The notes: generated by a model from the letters alone, not told the origin. Shown: positions 45,212-58,174, counted from the first letter of the stretch. The stretch is 64,000 nt of DNA from Strigamia acuminata (GCA_949358305.1 OX442318.1:11080517-11144516); one strand, 5' to 3'. Numbers and translations are program-made.

Positions 45212-45702
45212 GAGAGTTTGCGGAATGCATTTTTCCCCTTAAAGTTAAACACTATACGGTATAAAAATAGTGTAAGGGAAAAATGATAAATTAAGTTTTT
45301 GCGGGTTGCGCTTTTCCCTTATCACTACACTATTTCAGCCAACTACTGACAGTTAGTAATTTTGGACCTAAAAATTCAATTTGGGGGCGTAAATGTGCAA
45401 ATTTCTGCATAAAATGCCATTATTATGCCTATAAAGTATGGTTTTGGGCCTAAAATTCAATTTTGGGGCTCACTTAAAATTCAATCTACATACCTATGAC
45501 TGATGTGTTTGATCGGGACAACAAAATAATCGCCATTTGCAATGGGCGGAGCTAACAATATAGTGTTCTCAATTCTGATTGGCTGCGCTATATTTTAATT
45601 TAGTGTTGAAAACGATACACTAAAGATTTTTCCCTTACGATATGGCACTAAAATAGTGTAACGTAGAGAAATATAAGGGAAAAATGCATCCCGCAAACTC
45701 TC
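45212..45702. mobile_element. 491-bp MITE with 29-bp inverted ends and TA target duplication
   Basis: Left end gagagtttgcggaatgcatt and right end aatgcatcccgcaaactctc, with TA at 45210-45211 and 45703-45704. Subterminal cctta/taaggga repeats recur inside (near 45275 and 45630). TA duplication fits a Tc1/mariner-type MITE. No transposase remains. Confidence 0.9.
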
Positions 45703-46234
45703 TAATATAAATAGAAAGCATACACCAAAAAGCGAAATTGTAGGCCGAATTTAAGCCTAAGCGCAGGCCTAACAAAGGCTTAAAGCGCGAGCAATGCAGG
45801 CCTAACGTACCAATAACTCGTAGGCCTAAAAGATGCATAATGCCGAAGTTATGTTTTGCCAACTGAAGAAAATATACGACAAATTAGTTGCCAGTGAATA
45901 CTATTTTTTTTCACAAACATTTCATTATTGGTCAGATCCTGATTTACGAAATACACAAGTTGGAGCATTGCCATTGAAAGTCGCGAGTGTATGAATCATG
46001 CGAAAATCAAATAACGAATCACCGGTAATTCAAACACGACAACCAACTTTATTATCCATTAATGGCGAGCATTTTTCAAATATACAAAGTCTTACCACTA
46101 GATTATATCACAGATAATCGAAACATGACATCACACATTACGTGTTTATTTGGTAAATTTTCGATGATTTCACAGTAAAAATATTCATTTGACAACATAT
46201 TAAAATGGTGACCGCGATTCTCTAACGCTTCCTT

Positions 46235-49200
46235 TCAGAAAACTGGAATCCGGTCTCTGTGTGTATGGACTAGATCGTCGTCTAACGTTAAAAGAATCTA
46301 TTGGCACAATCGGATAAGGATTTAGCCAGCAAATATCAAATATCAATCACGAAAAATGCACTAACCATGAAGGAGAAGAACAGACCGGCAGCTGATACAA
46401 AGTGCCATACGTCATGGTCATCGTAAAAATTTAAAAGTATACATGGCCGGTTTTTAGCGCGAGACTGGGCCGGCGAAAGCTGAAAAATCACGTGGTAATC
46501 AATAAGGGGTTTCATTAATGCAGCCATTTTGCGATGTTTCGTCGTTTAAAATGATCTATCATTTTAGTTCACTTCACTTTTCGTGCATTCAAATTCGATG
46601 ATTCACTTTTTTAAGTGATTTAGGGAGAAATGAATTCGTCGTTTGAGGATTAAATGCAACTGTATTGCCCGCTGTCGCATTTTACAACCAAATTCAAAAT
46701 GGCTACCAAGCAAGATGGCCCCTGATGGATCCAACCACAGACCTAAATACACTATAAACTGCGAACTTTACATTGGGCCCAGCTTGTGAGCGGAGGAGGC
46801 ATTGTTGTCAGATGGTGACGTCACTGATCCGCTCCAACTTCCTGTCGTCTTAAATTTGTGAATTTAATAAAATTTCGTGATATTTTCGGGTTAAATGAAA
46901 TATAATTTAGAGTCATTAACAACTGAAATTCGTAAATTTCACTTAATCTCAAGTCATTTTCAAATTCAGTTATTTTAAAATTCGATTCATTTTTATCAAA
47001 ATTCGATTCGTTTTCGTCAAAATTCGAGTTATTTTCATCAAAATTCGAGTTATTTTCATCAAAATTCGAGTTATTTTCATCAAAATTCGAGTAATTTTCA
47101 TCAAAATTCGAGTAATTTTCATCAAAATTCGAGTAATTTTCATCAAAATTCGAGTAATTTTCATCAAAATTCGAGTTATTTTCATCAAAATTGAATTCAT
47201 TTTCATCAAAATTCGAGTTATTTTCATCAAAATTTCAGTTATTTTCAAATTGGATTCATTTTCATCAAAATTCGAGTCATTTTCGTTTGGAAATTTTGCT
47301 TGCATGCTGATTTCAGGCAGCCATAGCATTGACAAGAAGTGACAGCTACGCTACTGGTATTACTTCTTGTATACATACGCTTCTTACCCACAATCCCTCT
47401 GTTCGCAGTCTAGTGTATTTAGGACTGTGATCCAACATTCAACCGAATCAGCGAATCTCCGACATGGGTTTCCGAATCCCTGAATCTTTAAATTTTACAA
47501 AATTTTTAATTTTTTTCTATAATTGGACAAAAGTTAAAATAATTTCGACTTTTTTATTAAAATAATCATCTAAATCTTTCCAAATCCCAACCGAATCCCA
47601 CATCGAATCCCAAAAACTATACGAAAGATTCGAATCTCTGACACGCAGATTCTGATTGTCGTACCCGGGTTTTAGCACTTATTGTTCTGGGAAATTTCAC
47701 TTACTTGCCACGAAGTATTCCCTTGAAAAAATAGGTAGATGGCTAAAGCCCACGTGACAGTTGACAAAGCAATGTACAATTTGGGAAGCCACAAAATTGT
47801 TTCTTTGGACCTGATCTGAAAATAAATGAAACAGAAAATTGTGATCATAATGGACAACAACCATTATATTGCCGTTGCCGTAAACAAAAAAATTAAGCAT
47901 TTTTAACATACAAAGTAGCATTTGATAGAGTAAAATGGAACTCTTTAGCCTAAAATATATTTCTAGACACAACTGAATTGCAAATACCTTCATTATGATA
48001 TAAAAACCGACGTACATCATCAAATTCGTAATAAAAATGGCCAGCAAATACGACGCAAAGTCTCTCGGCAGCTTAACCAAACCGTACGCGGTACTAAAAA
48101 TAAAAAATAAAAAAAAATTTCCGAACAATTCCACCAATATCCAATTTACAATGCCCAATTAATCGCATTGACAAACGTCAACAAAAGAATCCTATCCATA
48201 TACATCGGGCGGAAACACCGCGACTCCGACATTATGTCCGTTTTCATGGTCAAATAAATGCGCTTAAAAATCCCAAAATCTAAAAAAAAAAAAAAATAAT
48301 TATAAAAAATCATTATATAAAAACAAAAAATAATATTTTAATTTTTTTACTCAATCGCCATCTTCCCATGTAATAGATTTGAGCACTTAAGGCCAAGCAA
48401 GAAAGTGGATAAATCACAGCAAAAATCACCCAGAAAAGCGGAGTACCATAAAGCTGACAAATAAATAAAATTTTTATAATAATTTTTTTTATATAAATAA
48501 TAAGCTTTTTGGAAATTTATTTACCACACCACCAACACCGATGACGATCACGAAAGCAAATGCGAGAAAAGAGGCGTAAGCACTTGCATTGATGTCCGGA
48601 TGTCGGGTCTGATAGATTTTGAGCATACAAACGCCCGCAATCATATACATGAATGCCGTGTCTGGCAATTTGGAAAATTTCAAATTAGAAAAGTAAAAAA
48701 TGCATTTTTTTCGAGTCGATCTCACCGAATTGGAAGTTTGAATAGTTCGGACAGATGTGGTAACATCCGCTCAACACTCCTTCCATTATTAACGCGAGAC
48801 CCATGGCGTAAAACAAACCAAAATGGCGCGGAATCCCATAATATTTTTCGTATTCGTCGTCTAAAGCGATGTTTTGATGATGCAGCAAGTCTCTGCAATT
48901 AAAAATGACGAGAAAATAAACCGTTTTTTAACAGAATTTGACGAAAATCGTTAAATTTAAAGAACAAAGTTAATTAAAATCGTCTTTACGAAGTTATTTG
49001 CAATTTTTTGTACATTTTTGATATAAATTAACCGAAATTATTTAATTTTTGCGATGATTTTCACCGAGCACGATTAAAAACATTATATATCAATTTATAT
49101 TATATTAAATTTGTTGAAATAAAAGCTGAAAAATGAGTTTTAACCTTCTCCAGACGAGTCCGATGAAGAGAAAACCCAATAATAGGTAACCGACGTTACT

Positions 49201-52200
49201 GAAAACATGATTGAAATCACTAATAGGTCCTAAAGGATATGTACACAAAAAGTTATAATAACAAATATCCTCATTTCCGGTGACGTGTAACACCTGAAAT
49301 CAAATTAAATGAATTTTAAATTCAGTTTTCATTATTTTAATCGATTTTTAAAGGGAAAATACAAACTTGTTCGTATGTGACGACTAGTTGCGCCACGGGT
49401 AACCCGTAAAAAATGGCAACAATTAGCATTATGCTGGAAGTAAAACAAATTATTTAATTAAATCAGCTTTTAACTTATAAATTCAGCTTACTAAATATAT
49501 AATTTGGATTTCCGTTCCAGAGATTTGCAGTTTTTCCGTGCCAAATCCGAAACGTATAGAAAAGTCTAGTGAGAAAATAGTTTTATTTAGACAAAAGTGA
49601 ATTTGTACGTGATATAATGACTTTATTAGTTGCAAAAATGCATTTATTAAATGCTAAATTGCAATTTTTGATGAGAAAATGCATTTTTTAATGAGAAAAT
49701 GCATTTTTTAATGAGAAAATGCATTTATTAGAAGCAAAATTGCATTTATTAAATGTAGAGTTGCATTTTTTGATGGGAAAATGTATTATTCGATGAAAAA
49801 ATGAATTTTAAGATGAAAATTACATTTCATTAATATGTAAAACAGATTTTTTTTCACAAAATCATCATTTTTCCTGTAAAAATGCACAAAAATCATCATT
49901 TTTCAGCAAAAATGCACAAAAATCATCAATTTTCCAGCCAAAATGCACAAAAATCATCAATTTTCCAGCAAAAATGCACAAAAATCATCATTTTTCCAGC
50001 AAAAATGCACAAAAATCATCATTTTTCCAGCAAAAATGCACAAAAATCATCATTTTTCCAGCAAAAATGCACAAAAATCATCATTTTTCCAGCAAAAATG
50101 CACAAAAATGATCATTTTTCCAGCAACAATGCACAAAAATCATCATTTTTCCAGCAAAAATGAACAAAAATCATCATTTTTCCAGCAAAAATGCACAAAA
50201 ATCATCATTTTTCCAGCAAAACTGCACAAAAATCATCATTTTTCCAGCAAAAATGAACAAAAATCATCATTTTTCCAGCAAAAATGCACAAAAATCATCA
50301 TTTTTCCAGCAAAAATGCACTTAAATCATCATTTTTCCAGCAAAAATGCACAAAAATCATCATTTTTCCAGCAAAAATGCACAAAAATCATCAATTTTCC
50401 AGCCAAAATGCACATAACGCCGTTTTCAGCTATCCAAACCTTTGTTCGTAAGACATTTTTATCCGAATTCGCATCGGGTAAACTATCATATTCATCTTCA
50501 TCCAACCGGCTACCGTTGTCATCATCGGGACTTTCGATGACATTATCCCGGGCAACCAACGGCTCGACCTGACTAATAGCGCCGTACCGCGGCGGAGAAT
50601 TCCCACGAGCCACAATCTGCAGAGATCGCTGTGTATCAGCTGTATCAGCTTAAAAACAACAAAAACCAAACATAAAAACCCACAACACAATCACTTATAA
50701 TCAATTACCGTCCATCGTACTGTTGTCCTCTCGTTTATAATTCCTAAAACCAAACAAACATGACAATTTTTCTCGATTAACTAAATTAAATTAATGGCAA
50801 ACACACTTGACTAGATAAATGACGGAAATCGTCAACGATATCACGTAAAAGACGATAAATACTGAGATGGCTCCGAGAGTGGCTAAATAATACTCGGTTT
50901 CGCCGATTTTATTTTTCATGTATAAAGTGAAGTCTTTTCGTCTTCCCCGGCTAGAAACTAAATGTACGGAATTGAGATTTGATTTTTTTCGTGTTGGAGA
51001 TTGATTTATTGATTTACGTTGTTGTTTACCCAGTGTTTCCATTCCTCGGCTACACGCCTTATCAATTGCTTTGACTACGAATATAACGTAAAATTTTCTG
51101 TCATCATAATCCTTGGCCTAAGAAATAAAATTAGAAATATAAAAAATTCGGTATTTTAAGGATAAATTCAATTCTTGAAGCATTGAATTGGATTTTTAGG
51201 GTAAATTTAAATTTTTGAGGTAGAAATTGAAATTTTGTAGACAGGAATTAAATTTTTGAAGGTAAAAAATGAATTTTTGAAGGTAAAAAATGAATTTTTG
51301 AAGGTAAAAAATGAATTTTTGAAAGTAAAAAATAAATTTTTGAAGGTAAAAAATGAATTTTTGAAGGTAAAAAATGAATTTTTGAAGGTAAAAGATGAAT
51401 TTCGAAGTAAAAAGTTGAATTTTTGTTTAGAAATTAAATTTTTCAGCTAGAAATTTAATTTTTCGGTAAGAAATTTAATTTTTAATGATAAAATTGAAAT
51501 TTCAAAGTAGAAATTGAATTCTTTCAGCTAGAAATTGAATTAATGAGTTAGAAATTCGGTGTTGTGCAAAATACTTTACCAAAGTATTTTGAAAATACCA
51601 AATAAAAAACTTTGTATTTTCAAAATAAAATAGAATTTTCAAAATACTATTTTGCACAGCACTGCAGAAATTGAATCTTCGAGGTAATAATTGAATTCTT
51701 TTTGAAAATTTTAATTTCGTTTTACTTAAAATTTAGTTTTTCATGAATAAAAACAAACTAATTCATTTAATTCTACATTCTTGCAACCCTAATTAAACTA
51801 ATTTCAATTACTCTAAGCGTGAAACCAGCTTTTCTGGTCATGGTTTGATACGATCCATTAAACTGGACATCTCTATCCAAATCGTAAACCGGGCACTAAA
51901 AAAAATAATTAATAAAACAAAATTAACAAAACAAATTTAAATTTAAAAAAAATTAAAATCAGTTAAATTTATACTCCTATCGGCTGAATAGAGATAACGG
52001 CACAAACATCGTCGTTGGAAGTAATGGAAACCGTAAGTATATCAACATTTGGAGGAAATATCGCTTCGAAATATTCTGGTTCCGACGGCGTAGCAGTGAA
52101 ATTATAATAATTATTAACCCTGCAAATAAATTTAAAACTATCAAACCATTTTCTAAATAGTAAAACAGCACATTCTTGTAAAAAAACACTTAAAATTTAC

Positions 52201-53324
52201 CGAAATTTAACCAAAATCAACAAAAAACACTTAAAATTTACCGAAATTCAACCAAAATCAACATAAAACACTTAAAATTTACCGAAATTCAACCAAAATC
52301 AACATAAAACACTTAAAATTTACCGAAATTTAACCAAAATCAACATAAAACACTTAAAATTTACCGAAATTCAACCAAAATCAACATAAAACACTTAAAA
52401 TTTACCGAAATTCAACCAAAATCAACAAAAAACACTTAAAATTTACCAAAAATTATCGAAAATTCACTATTTTCTGACATAAAACAACAAAAACCGAACA
52501 AATTAATTAAAAAACAGCACAAAAACACCAAAAAAGTGTAAATTTAGACCAAAATCAAATAAAAAATCAACCAAAACGACACAAACGTGTATAAAAACAA
52601 AAAAAAAATCAATTTACTGAATAAAAAAATCATCTCGTTTAGTCAGACGCAAATTGACATCAACTGGATACTTCGCCGCGCTTGAAACATCCAGCGTAAC
52701 TTGTTGATCACGATCACACGTCTTCCCATAATTCCAAACAGGACATAATGTACGGCAAACTCTATTATATTTGTGTCTAAAATAAAAACAAAAAATAATT
52801 AAATTTTACCAAATAAAAAAAAAAAAAAAAAAAAAATCAAATCAAATCAAATCAAATCAAATCAACCAACTCACTCTGCACTTAAAGATAAGGGGAGTTG
52901 CCACGATATAATACCCAATTGTTGTTTAATGACAAAAAGCAGTGGATAAGTCTCATTCGCATTTTCACTTTCGACGCAAACTCTGAGCGCTTTACTCTGA
53001 AAGAGAGAAAAATAAAAAAAAATCGAAAAAAAATCGAAAAAAAATCGAAATTTGCATGAAATTTGTTGATAAATCATTCGAAAAGACGTTTACATTGTTT
53101 AATGTGTCGCTGATGTTGTAATGGAACCGGATGACACAACTATTCGAGTCGAACTTGATTTTAAACAAGTATGTGAGGTCGAATTTGCCGTCGCTACTGG
53201 GACAAATGTCGGCTTCAGTTGCGGGCAAAAATTGAGCAGAAATCTCTCGTTGTGGCAAAATTCCGATCAAAAAGTATAACAATAAACTCAATAAGATGAT
53301 GTCACGATGTCGTTTACTTGTCAT
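46235..53324 (-). CDS. SID-1-like transmembrane protein, copy C
   Basis: Twenty exons: 53324-53094, 52996-52875, 52776-52618, 52119-51975, 51895-51812, 51117-51030, 50957-50807, 50743-50709, 50648-50440, 49565-49492, 49433-49367, 49293-49145, 48892-48726, 48661-48525, 48453-48351, 48279-48150, 48093-47988, 47815-47705, 46479-46366, 46297-46235. The product is 814 residues, near human SIDT1/2. Every intron matches copies A and B in position and phase. Signatures: [83 protein letters not shown] and the C-terminus [18 protein letters not shown]. The S-x3-H, D and H-x3-H residues of the CREST zinc site are present. It is closer to vertebrate SIDT than A and B are, so it is probably the conserved founder. 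Intron 6 (72 bp) has no in-frame stop. Confidence 0.93.
46970..47290. repeat. 21-bp tandem array, SIDT-C intron 18
   Basis: About fourteen units of tcaaaattcgagttattttca. The 21-bp period gives an artefactual heptad frame (MKITRIL) on the minus strand. Confidence 0.92.
49650..50412. repeat. 31-bp tandem array, SIDT-C intron 9
   Basis: From about 49880 the unit aaaaatgcacaaaaatcatc, followed by atttttccagc, repeats about seventeen times with little variation. Before it, at 49665-49740, are aatgagaaaatgcatttttt copies. The array ends directly at the donor of the Asp-rich exon 9. Confidence 0.92.
51235..51420. repeat. 21-bp tandem array, SIDT-C intron 5
   Basis: About seven copies of tgaatttttgaaggtaaaaa, flanked by older agaaattgaatttt-type copies through 51560. 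Confidence 0.9.
52185..52450. repeat. 41-bp tandem array, SIDT-C intron 3
   Basis: About six copies of acttaaaatttaccgaaatt, followed by caaccaaaatcaacataaaac. Near-identical copies indicate recent spread. Confidence 0.9.
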
Positions 53325-53896
53325 CTTCTCATTTATGGTTTTTGGTGGTGATTTATTGGATTTATCGATGGTGGAAACACTACTTGGCTCGTTCGTGACT
53401 TCGCATGGGAGGCGACGGGCGCCATGCAGTTACAGTCAGCTGATGACTAAAATAAATATTCATGATTTCAATTACATAAAAAAATGTTGAGAAAGATTTA
53501 AACATTACATATCAACTTTAAATTATACCAAAATAAATATAAGAATAATTTATTTAAAAAAAACATTTATTTTTTATGGGTTCTGTATTTTACCGAAAGG
53601 TGGCCGCAATAATATTTCAAACTTTATTTAAAATAAAACCAAAACAAACGGTAATAATAATAAATTTTAAAATATTTCCTCAATAATTAATTAATATTAA
53701 ACCATTTCTACACAAACCTAATTCCATTTTCACAAATTTTAACAAAAATTTTAATCTTTCCGGTTGTGAACCCCGTAGATCCTTCCGCCATTACGTTTGT
53801 TTCTTCAGCGTGACACGTGCGGAAAATCATCTCTTAAAGTAAGTTTCAAACCGAATTCGCACGAAAATATCTCCAAAACTCCTTCAATAATTTCAG
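53325..53896. promoter_or_regulatory. Divergent intergenic region between SIDT-C and eS19
   Basis: The SIDT-C 5' flank (minus) and the eS19 promoter (plus) share about 570 bp. A non-coding eS19 leader exon probably lies near 53785-53838: pyrimidine-rich tttcttcagcg precedes cttaaa|gtaagt, and the coding exon starts directly after the acceptor at 53896. Ribosomal protein genes usually carry a TOP pyrimidine start. Confidence 0.5.
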
Positions 53897-54552
53897 ATGC
53901 CACCCGTCTCAGTCAAAGATGTCGACCAAGCGGCTTTCGTTCACGCATTATCCGCATTTTTAAAAAAGTAACGCAAAAATCCGACATAAAGGACCAAAAA
54001 ATCCACAAAAAAACCCAAAAAACCCAAAACTAAACGCAATCCATTTACTCCCAATTCCAGAACCGGCAAACTGAAGGTCCCAGATTGGATCGACTGCGTG
54101 AAAACCGGACATTTCAAAGAATTAGCGCCGTACGACGAAGATTGGTTTTACACACGAGTTGCGTCGGTCGCCCGCCATTTGTATATCCGATCACCCGCGG
54201 GAGTCGGTGCCCTGACCAAAATCTACGGTGGACGCAAACGAAACGGTGTTAAACCGTCGCATTATTGCCGTGGATCGTCCACCATCGCCAGAAAGGCTTT
54301 GCAAGCGTTGGAAGTGATGAAAATGGTCGAAAAGGAGCAATCTGGGTAAATAAAACGTGTTTAATGTCGTGTAAAATCGTTTTGTGGATTGTTTTAGACA
54401 CGGAATGTGTTTTGATGCGATTTGTTGATGTGTTTTATTATTTTTGTTGTAGTGGACGTCGTTTGTCGTCGCAAGGTAGACGCGATTTGGACCGAATTGC
54501 GGCCCAGATTAAGGGGAGAAGTAAAGGATCGAAGGGAAAGCGAAGCAAATAA
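53897..54552 (+). CDS. RpS19: 40S ribosomal protein eS19
   Basis: Three coding exons, 53897-53967, 54061-54345 and 54453-54552, give 151 residues. It is a core protein of the small ribosomal subunit head, needed for 18S rRNA maturation. Typical stretches are [79 protein letters not shown] and the C-terminal [16 protein letters not shown]. The ATG follows the acceptor by zero bases, so a 5' UTR intron exists. AATAAA follows the stop by about 35 bases. Confidence 0.97.
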
Positions 54553-54769
54553 AATCCTGGTTTTGTTGTAAAGATTGAGGAAAAAATAAAATAAAAGATA
54601 CAAAATTTATGTCGGTTCATTTGTTTAATTGTTGGGAAAAGTTAGGATTTTTATCGTTGTGGTGGAAGTAAGGTGGCATCGTCCTCTCGTTAGTGTGTGA
54701 TTATTAGGGTTAGGGTGTCGGCCATTTTGCTATGAATTTTTGTATGTGTTTATTTAAATTTTGTGTGTT

Positions 54770-54977
54770 ATGGGTAGGAATGTACAACGAGTTTTGCGCC
54801 GAGTCTACCAGAGGCCAGTAAGTTTTATTTATTGAAAGTTTGAATGAATAATTAATTTTTTTATTTTTTTAAAAAAAGAAAACTGAAGAAAATCTCGCGG
54901 TGTCAGTCTCGAATTGTGCACTTGGTTACTCGGATTCTGTGCGGGGTCCAGGAACACTTATGATAGGGGGACGATGA
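54770..54977 (+). CDS. Possible small two-exon gene, 48 residues, unrecognised
   Basis: ATG at 54770 starts MGRNVQRVLRRVYQRP, followed by a consensus donor (ccagtaagt at 54817). A second exon from 54879 would add 32 residues and stop at 54977. The basic N-terminus could be a mitochondrial presequence. Upstream gccattttg resembles promoter-proximal motifs. The acceptor has a poor context and I know no family match. Confidence 0.2.
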
Positions 54978-55049
54978 AAATTCAGGAATGGCGTGTTGTG
55001 AAGATTCTTCATAATATTTACAAGCCAAAAAATCCATTTGCAGCCGTCA

Positions 55050-55205
55050 AAAATGCATTTTTATAGGAAGAACATGCATTTTTATAGGAAAAACATGCAT
55101 TTTTATCGGAAAAACATGCATTTTTATCGGAAAAACATGCATTTTTATAGGAAAAACATGCATTTTTATAGGAAAAACATGGAATTTTTGAACAAAACGT
55201 GCATT
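55050..55205. repeat. 21-bp tandem array (gcatttttataggaaaaaca)
   Basis: Seven units with a gcattttta core and a g/c variant (tatcgg/tatagg). It shares the tgcattttt motif with the arrays at 4530 and 58900. Confidence 0.9.
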
Positions 55206-55588
55206 TTTATACGATAAAGTGCATTTTGTGCGTTACCAGAAGCCCTTTAGGATCGGGGTGGTGGGAACATGGGGTATTTGCTCCTTTGACCAACCCTTGC
55301 GTTGTAGATGCGATTGAAACTTCAATTTGATTGTGAGATATTGAGGGATAGTATCTGCAGTGGTTGAAGCTGATGCTTAAAATTCGTTTGACAGAGCACA
55401 TTATAGATTCAGAGCCATTTTGAGTGCTTTGATTTTTTTTAAAAAGGTGATTGTAGCGTGAGTTTAACAATTATTTATTTCAAAACGTGATTTTATTAGT
55501 AGAGTTGAGTGGGTTTGACTAGTGTTCGATTTTACTTGTTTATTTCTAATTTTTTTATCTCTTCTTTCTTTGATTTAGTGACAAACAG

Positions 55589-55884
55589 TAGGCGTGTTCA
55601 AAGTTTCGGCTTTTACCGTTTCTATAAACGGAATAACATCAAAAACAGCCAAAATGGCTGCGACGAACGTTAGATCGACGGATCAGACTTTCAGGTGAAG
55701 TGTTCACTTCCCAAAATGTGAGTAAATGTTAAATTATGTTGAAAAAAGGGGGCCACAACCACAATTCGTTGGTTAAATGAAAGAAAAGTATTCTTTTATG
55801 TACCATGCGTGATTGTGAGTCAAAAACAATACGAACACATTCACGGTTAGGCACGTTTTTGCGTTTGACAGTTACCGTAACCTA
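55589..55884. mobile_element. MITE of the TAGGYGYGTTCAAAG family, fuller copy
   Basis: It starts taggcgtgttcaaagtttcg and carries both the ctataaacggaataacatc segment (kept in the SIDT-B copy) and the aatgtgagtaaatg / aattcgttggtta segment (kept in the SIDT-A copy). The right end is eroded. Confidence 0.65.
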
Positions 55885-57479
55885 GTGAGTAAAAGGAAAG
55901 AGTGTAAAACTTGCAATGCCATCTTATTCGAGGGGGTAACCAATCGCAAAAATCGCGTACGAGATTTTGAAATCCTTGAAGATTTCATGAGATTTCAAGG
56001 ATTTTGAAATCCAAAATCTTTGCCTGTGCGAGATTTCTAGCTCGATTTTGCTAGAATTTACACCAATTTGCAAGACAATTTATAAGATTTCCAGGATTTC
56101 ATGATATTTCCAGGATTTCATAAGGATTCTGAAATCCAAAATCTTTGCCTGTACGAGATTTCCAGCATTGGCTACCCCCTCGATCTTATTGGTCATTGCC
56201 GTGAATCAAAATTGGTTGATTTTTATTCATGGTTTTGTTCCAGATTCTCGTTCCTGTTTCACCGAGCGGCTAAGATTTTGGATTTTGAAATTTTATGAAA
56301 TCACAGGAATCTTGAAAATTCATGAAATCTTACGAATTGCCTCGGAAATCTGTCTGAAATCCTGAAAAATCATGAAAAAACTCTGAAATCCATAGCAAAT
56401 CCCCGAAATCTTTAGTAAATCCTGAAAATCCACGAAATATTACAAATTGTCTCGGAAATTGTCGCAAAATCGTGAAATAAATCTTCCTGAAACCCCTGAA
56501 ACCCAGCAAATTCTTTAAATCTTTAGTAAATCTTCAAAATCTTCAAAATCTCTGCACCATGAAATCCTCCAAAACCCTGCAAATCCATAAAATTTAACAA
56601 CTTCTTTCGCAAATCTCACAAATCCTAGCAAAATAAAATAAATCCATCAAAAATTCAGAAAAATCTCGACGATTTAACGGGATTTCAAAATCTCATACCC
56701 GATTTTTACGACTTTATTGATCTTTATTCTACACATCAACAATTCCACATCCGAAGCTTTGGACCGGTCTCTCCTCGTCCCTTCCCCCGCACAAACGGTT
56801 ATTTATGGTCAGCACAAAGACGATTATATCAGCAAATTCCAATGACGTCAGCTAGTATAATTTAACAGCTCGTAACGATAATAATCGAGCGGCAAACGAG
56901 CAATTACTCTATTTGGTTTGTGCGAATTTAAATGAATTCTCTTTTGATTTCCATTCGATACCGAACTTGATAAATTGAAAATTTAACGAAATAGATACAC
57001 GAAGTGCAAGTGGAGGAGAATAATTGATCTGTGAAAGCAACGACAGCTAAAAGCGCTCCATTAAACGCATTTTATTGCTTCGTCCAACTTTATGCTCTAA
57101 TAATCAGCCTGAGTCAGTTTCATGATTAAATATCGAATTAAAGTGGGGCAAGTAATATTAAATTGAGTTATTTTTTTATTTTTTTTATTTTTTTTTGTTT
57201 TATGGAGCAGGTTTTGTTTGTTAGTAAGTGATTGGGAGGAAATTGGAGCAGTGGATGTTTGAATGGTTTTATTTAGTTCCTGTTTGGAGTTTTTGAGTTT
57301 TTTTAGATTTCCTTGTTTGGTGGATTTATTTTAAGTTGAGTTGGAGGTTGAAATGAATGGGTGAAGCTGAAGGTGTTTGGTACAGGAAGTTTAATGTTTT
57401 GGTTTGGCTTTGTATGGCATCATGCAATTAAAATGCTTGGGAAAAGATTGCTTGCTGGAGGAGGGCTTTATTAGACGTT

Positions 57480-58035
57480 TATTAAAATTTTTTTTTTTTA
57501 GAAATTTATTGGAATTTTTTTATAGAAATTTATTAGAATTTATTTATTTATTTTTTTTTTTAGAAATTAATCAGATTTTTTTTTTTTTAGAAATTAATAA
57601 GATTTTTTTTTTAGAATTTTTATTTTAGAAATTAATTAGAATTTTTTTTAGAATTTTGATTTTAGAAATTAATAAGATTTTTTTTTTAGAAATTAATTAG
57701 AATTTTTTTTTCAAATTTTTTTTTAGAAATTAATTAGAATTTTTTTTTTAGAAATTAGAATTTTTTTTTAGAAATTAATTAGAATTTTTTTTTAGAAATT
57801 AATTAGAATTTTTTTTAGAATTTTTATTTTAGAAATTACCATAAGATTTTTTTTTTAGAAATTACCATAAGATCTTTTTTTTTTAGAAATTATCATAAGA
57901 TTTTTTTTTTTTAGAAATTACCATAAGATCTTTTTTTTTTAGAAATTATCATAAGATTTTTTTTTTTTAGAAATTACCATAAGATTTTTTTTTTAGAATT
58001 TTTTTTTAGAAATTAATTAGAATTTTTTTTAGAAA
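57480..58035. repeat. T-rich tandem array (ttttttttagaaattaatta type)
   Basis: Twenty or more copies with variable T-run length, so units drift between 17 and 26 bp. A sub-family reads agaaattaccataaga. Likely replication slippage on the T-runs. Confidence 0.85.
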
Positions 58036-58077
58036 AAAATTATATTTTCGTGAAAAACAAACAAATACGGTACTTAC

Positions 58078-58174
58078 CATTCGAGAAGCTGCTTATCACT
58101 TTTCCCACATAAAACAATGCAAACATAGCATTACCACGGTCCGACTTTTCAACCAACCGGCTCCCGAGTAACAT
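58078..58174 (-). CDS. Possible first coding exon of an unknown gene
   Basis: ATG at 58174 gives a 32-codon frame (MLLGSRLVEKSDRGNAMFAL...) ending at a consensus donor (ATG|gtaagta at 58078). No following exon could be found to the left before eS19. It may instead be a 5' leader or chance. Function unknown. Confidence 0.2.

Larger units (their letters stand above)
42867..46234. other. Large intergenic region with array and one MITE
   Basis: It holds the icarapin-like 5' flank (minus-strand attatatcc near 42925 is a weak TATA), the array at 43490-44095, a (TTA)n microsatellite at 44672-44700 and the MITE at 45212-45702. The remainder, 44100-45200 and 45710-46234, shows no coding or RNA signal. 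Confidence 0.5.
54553..58077. other. Intergenic region with arrays and a MITE
   Basis: It contains a possible tiny gene (54770-54977), the array at 55050-55205, the MITE at 55589-55884, a degenerate gaaatcctgaaaatc-type repeat at about 55930-56700 and a T-rich array at 57480-58035. The segment 56700-57400 shows nothing recognisable. A TTAGGGTTAGGG pair at 54706-54717 is too short to be telomeric. Confidence 0.5.

Noticed and set aside
54706-54717. TTAGGGTTAGGG telomere-like sequence
   Set aside because: Two units only, in a promoter-like area between genes.
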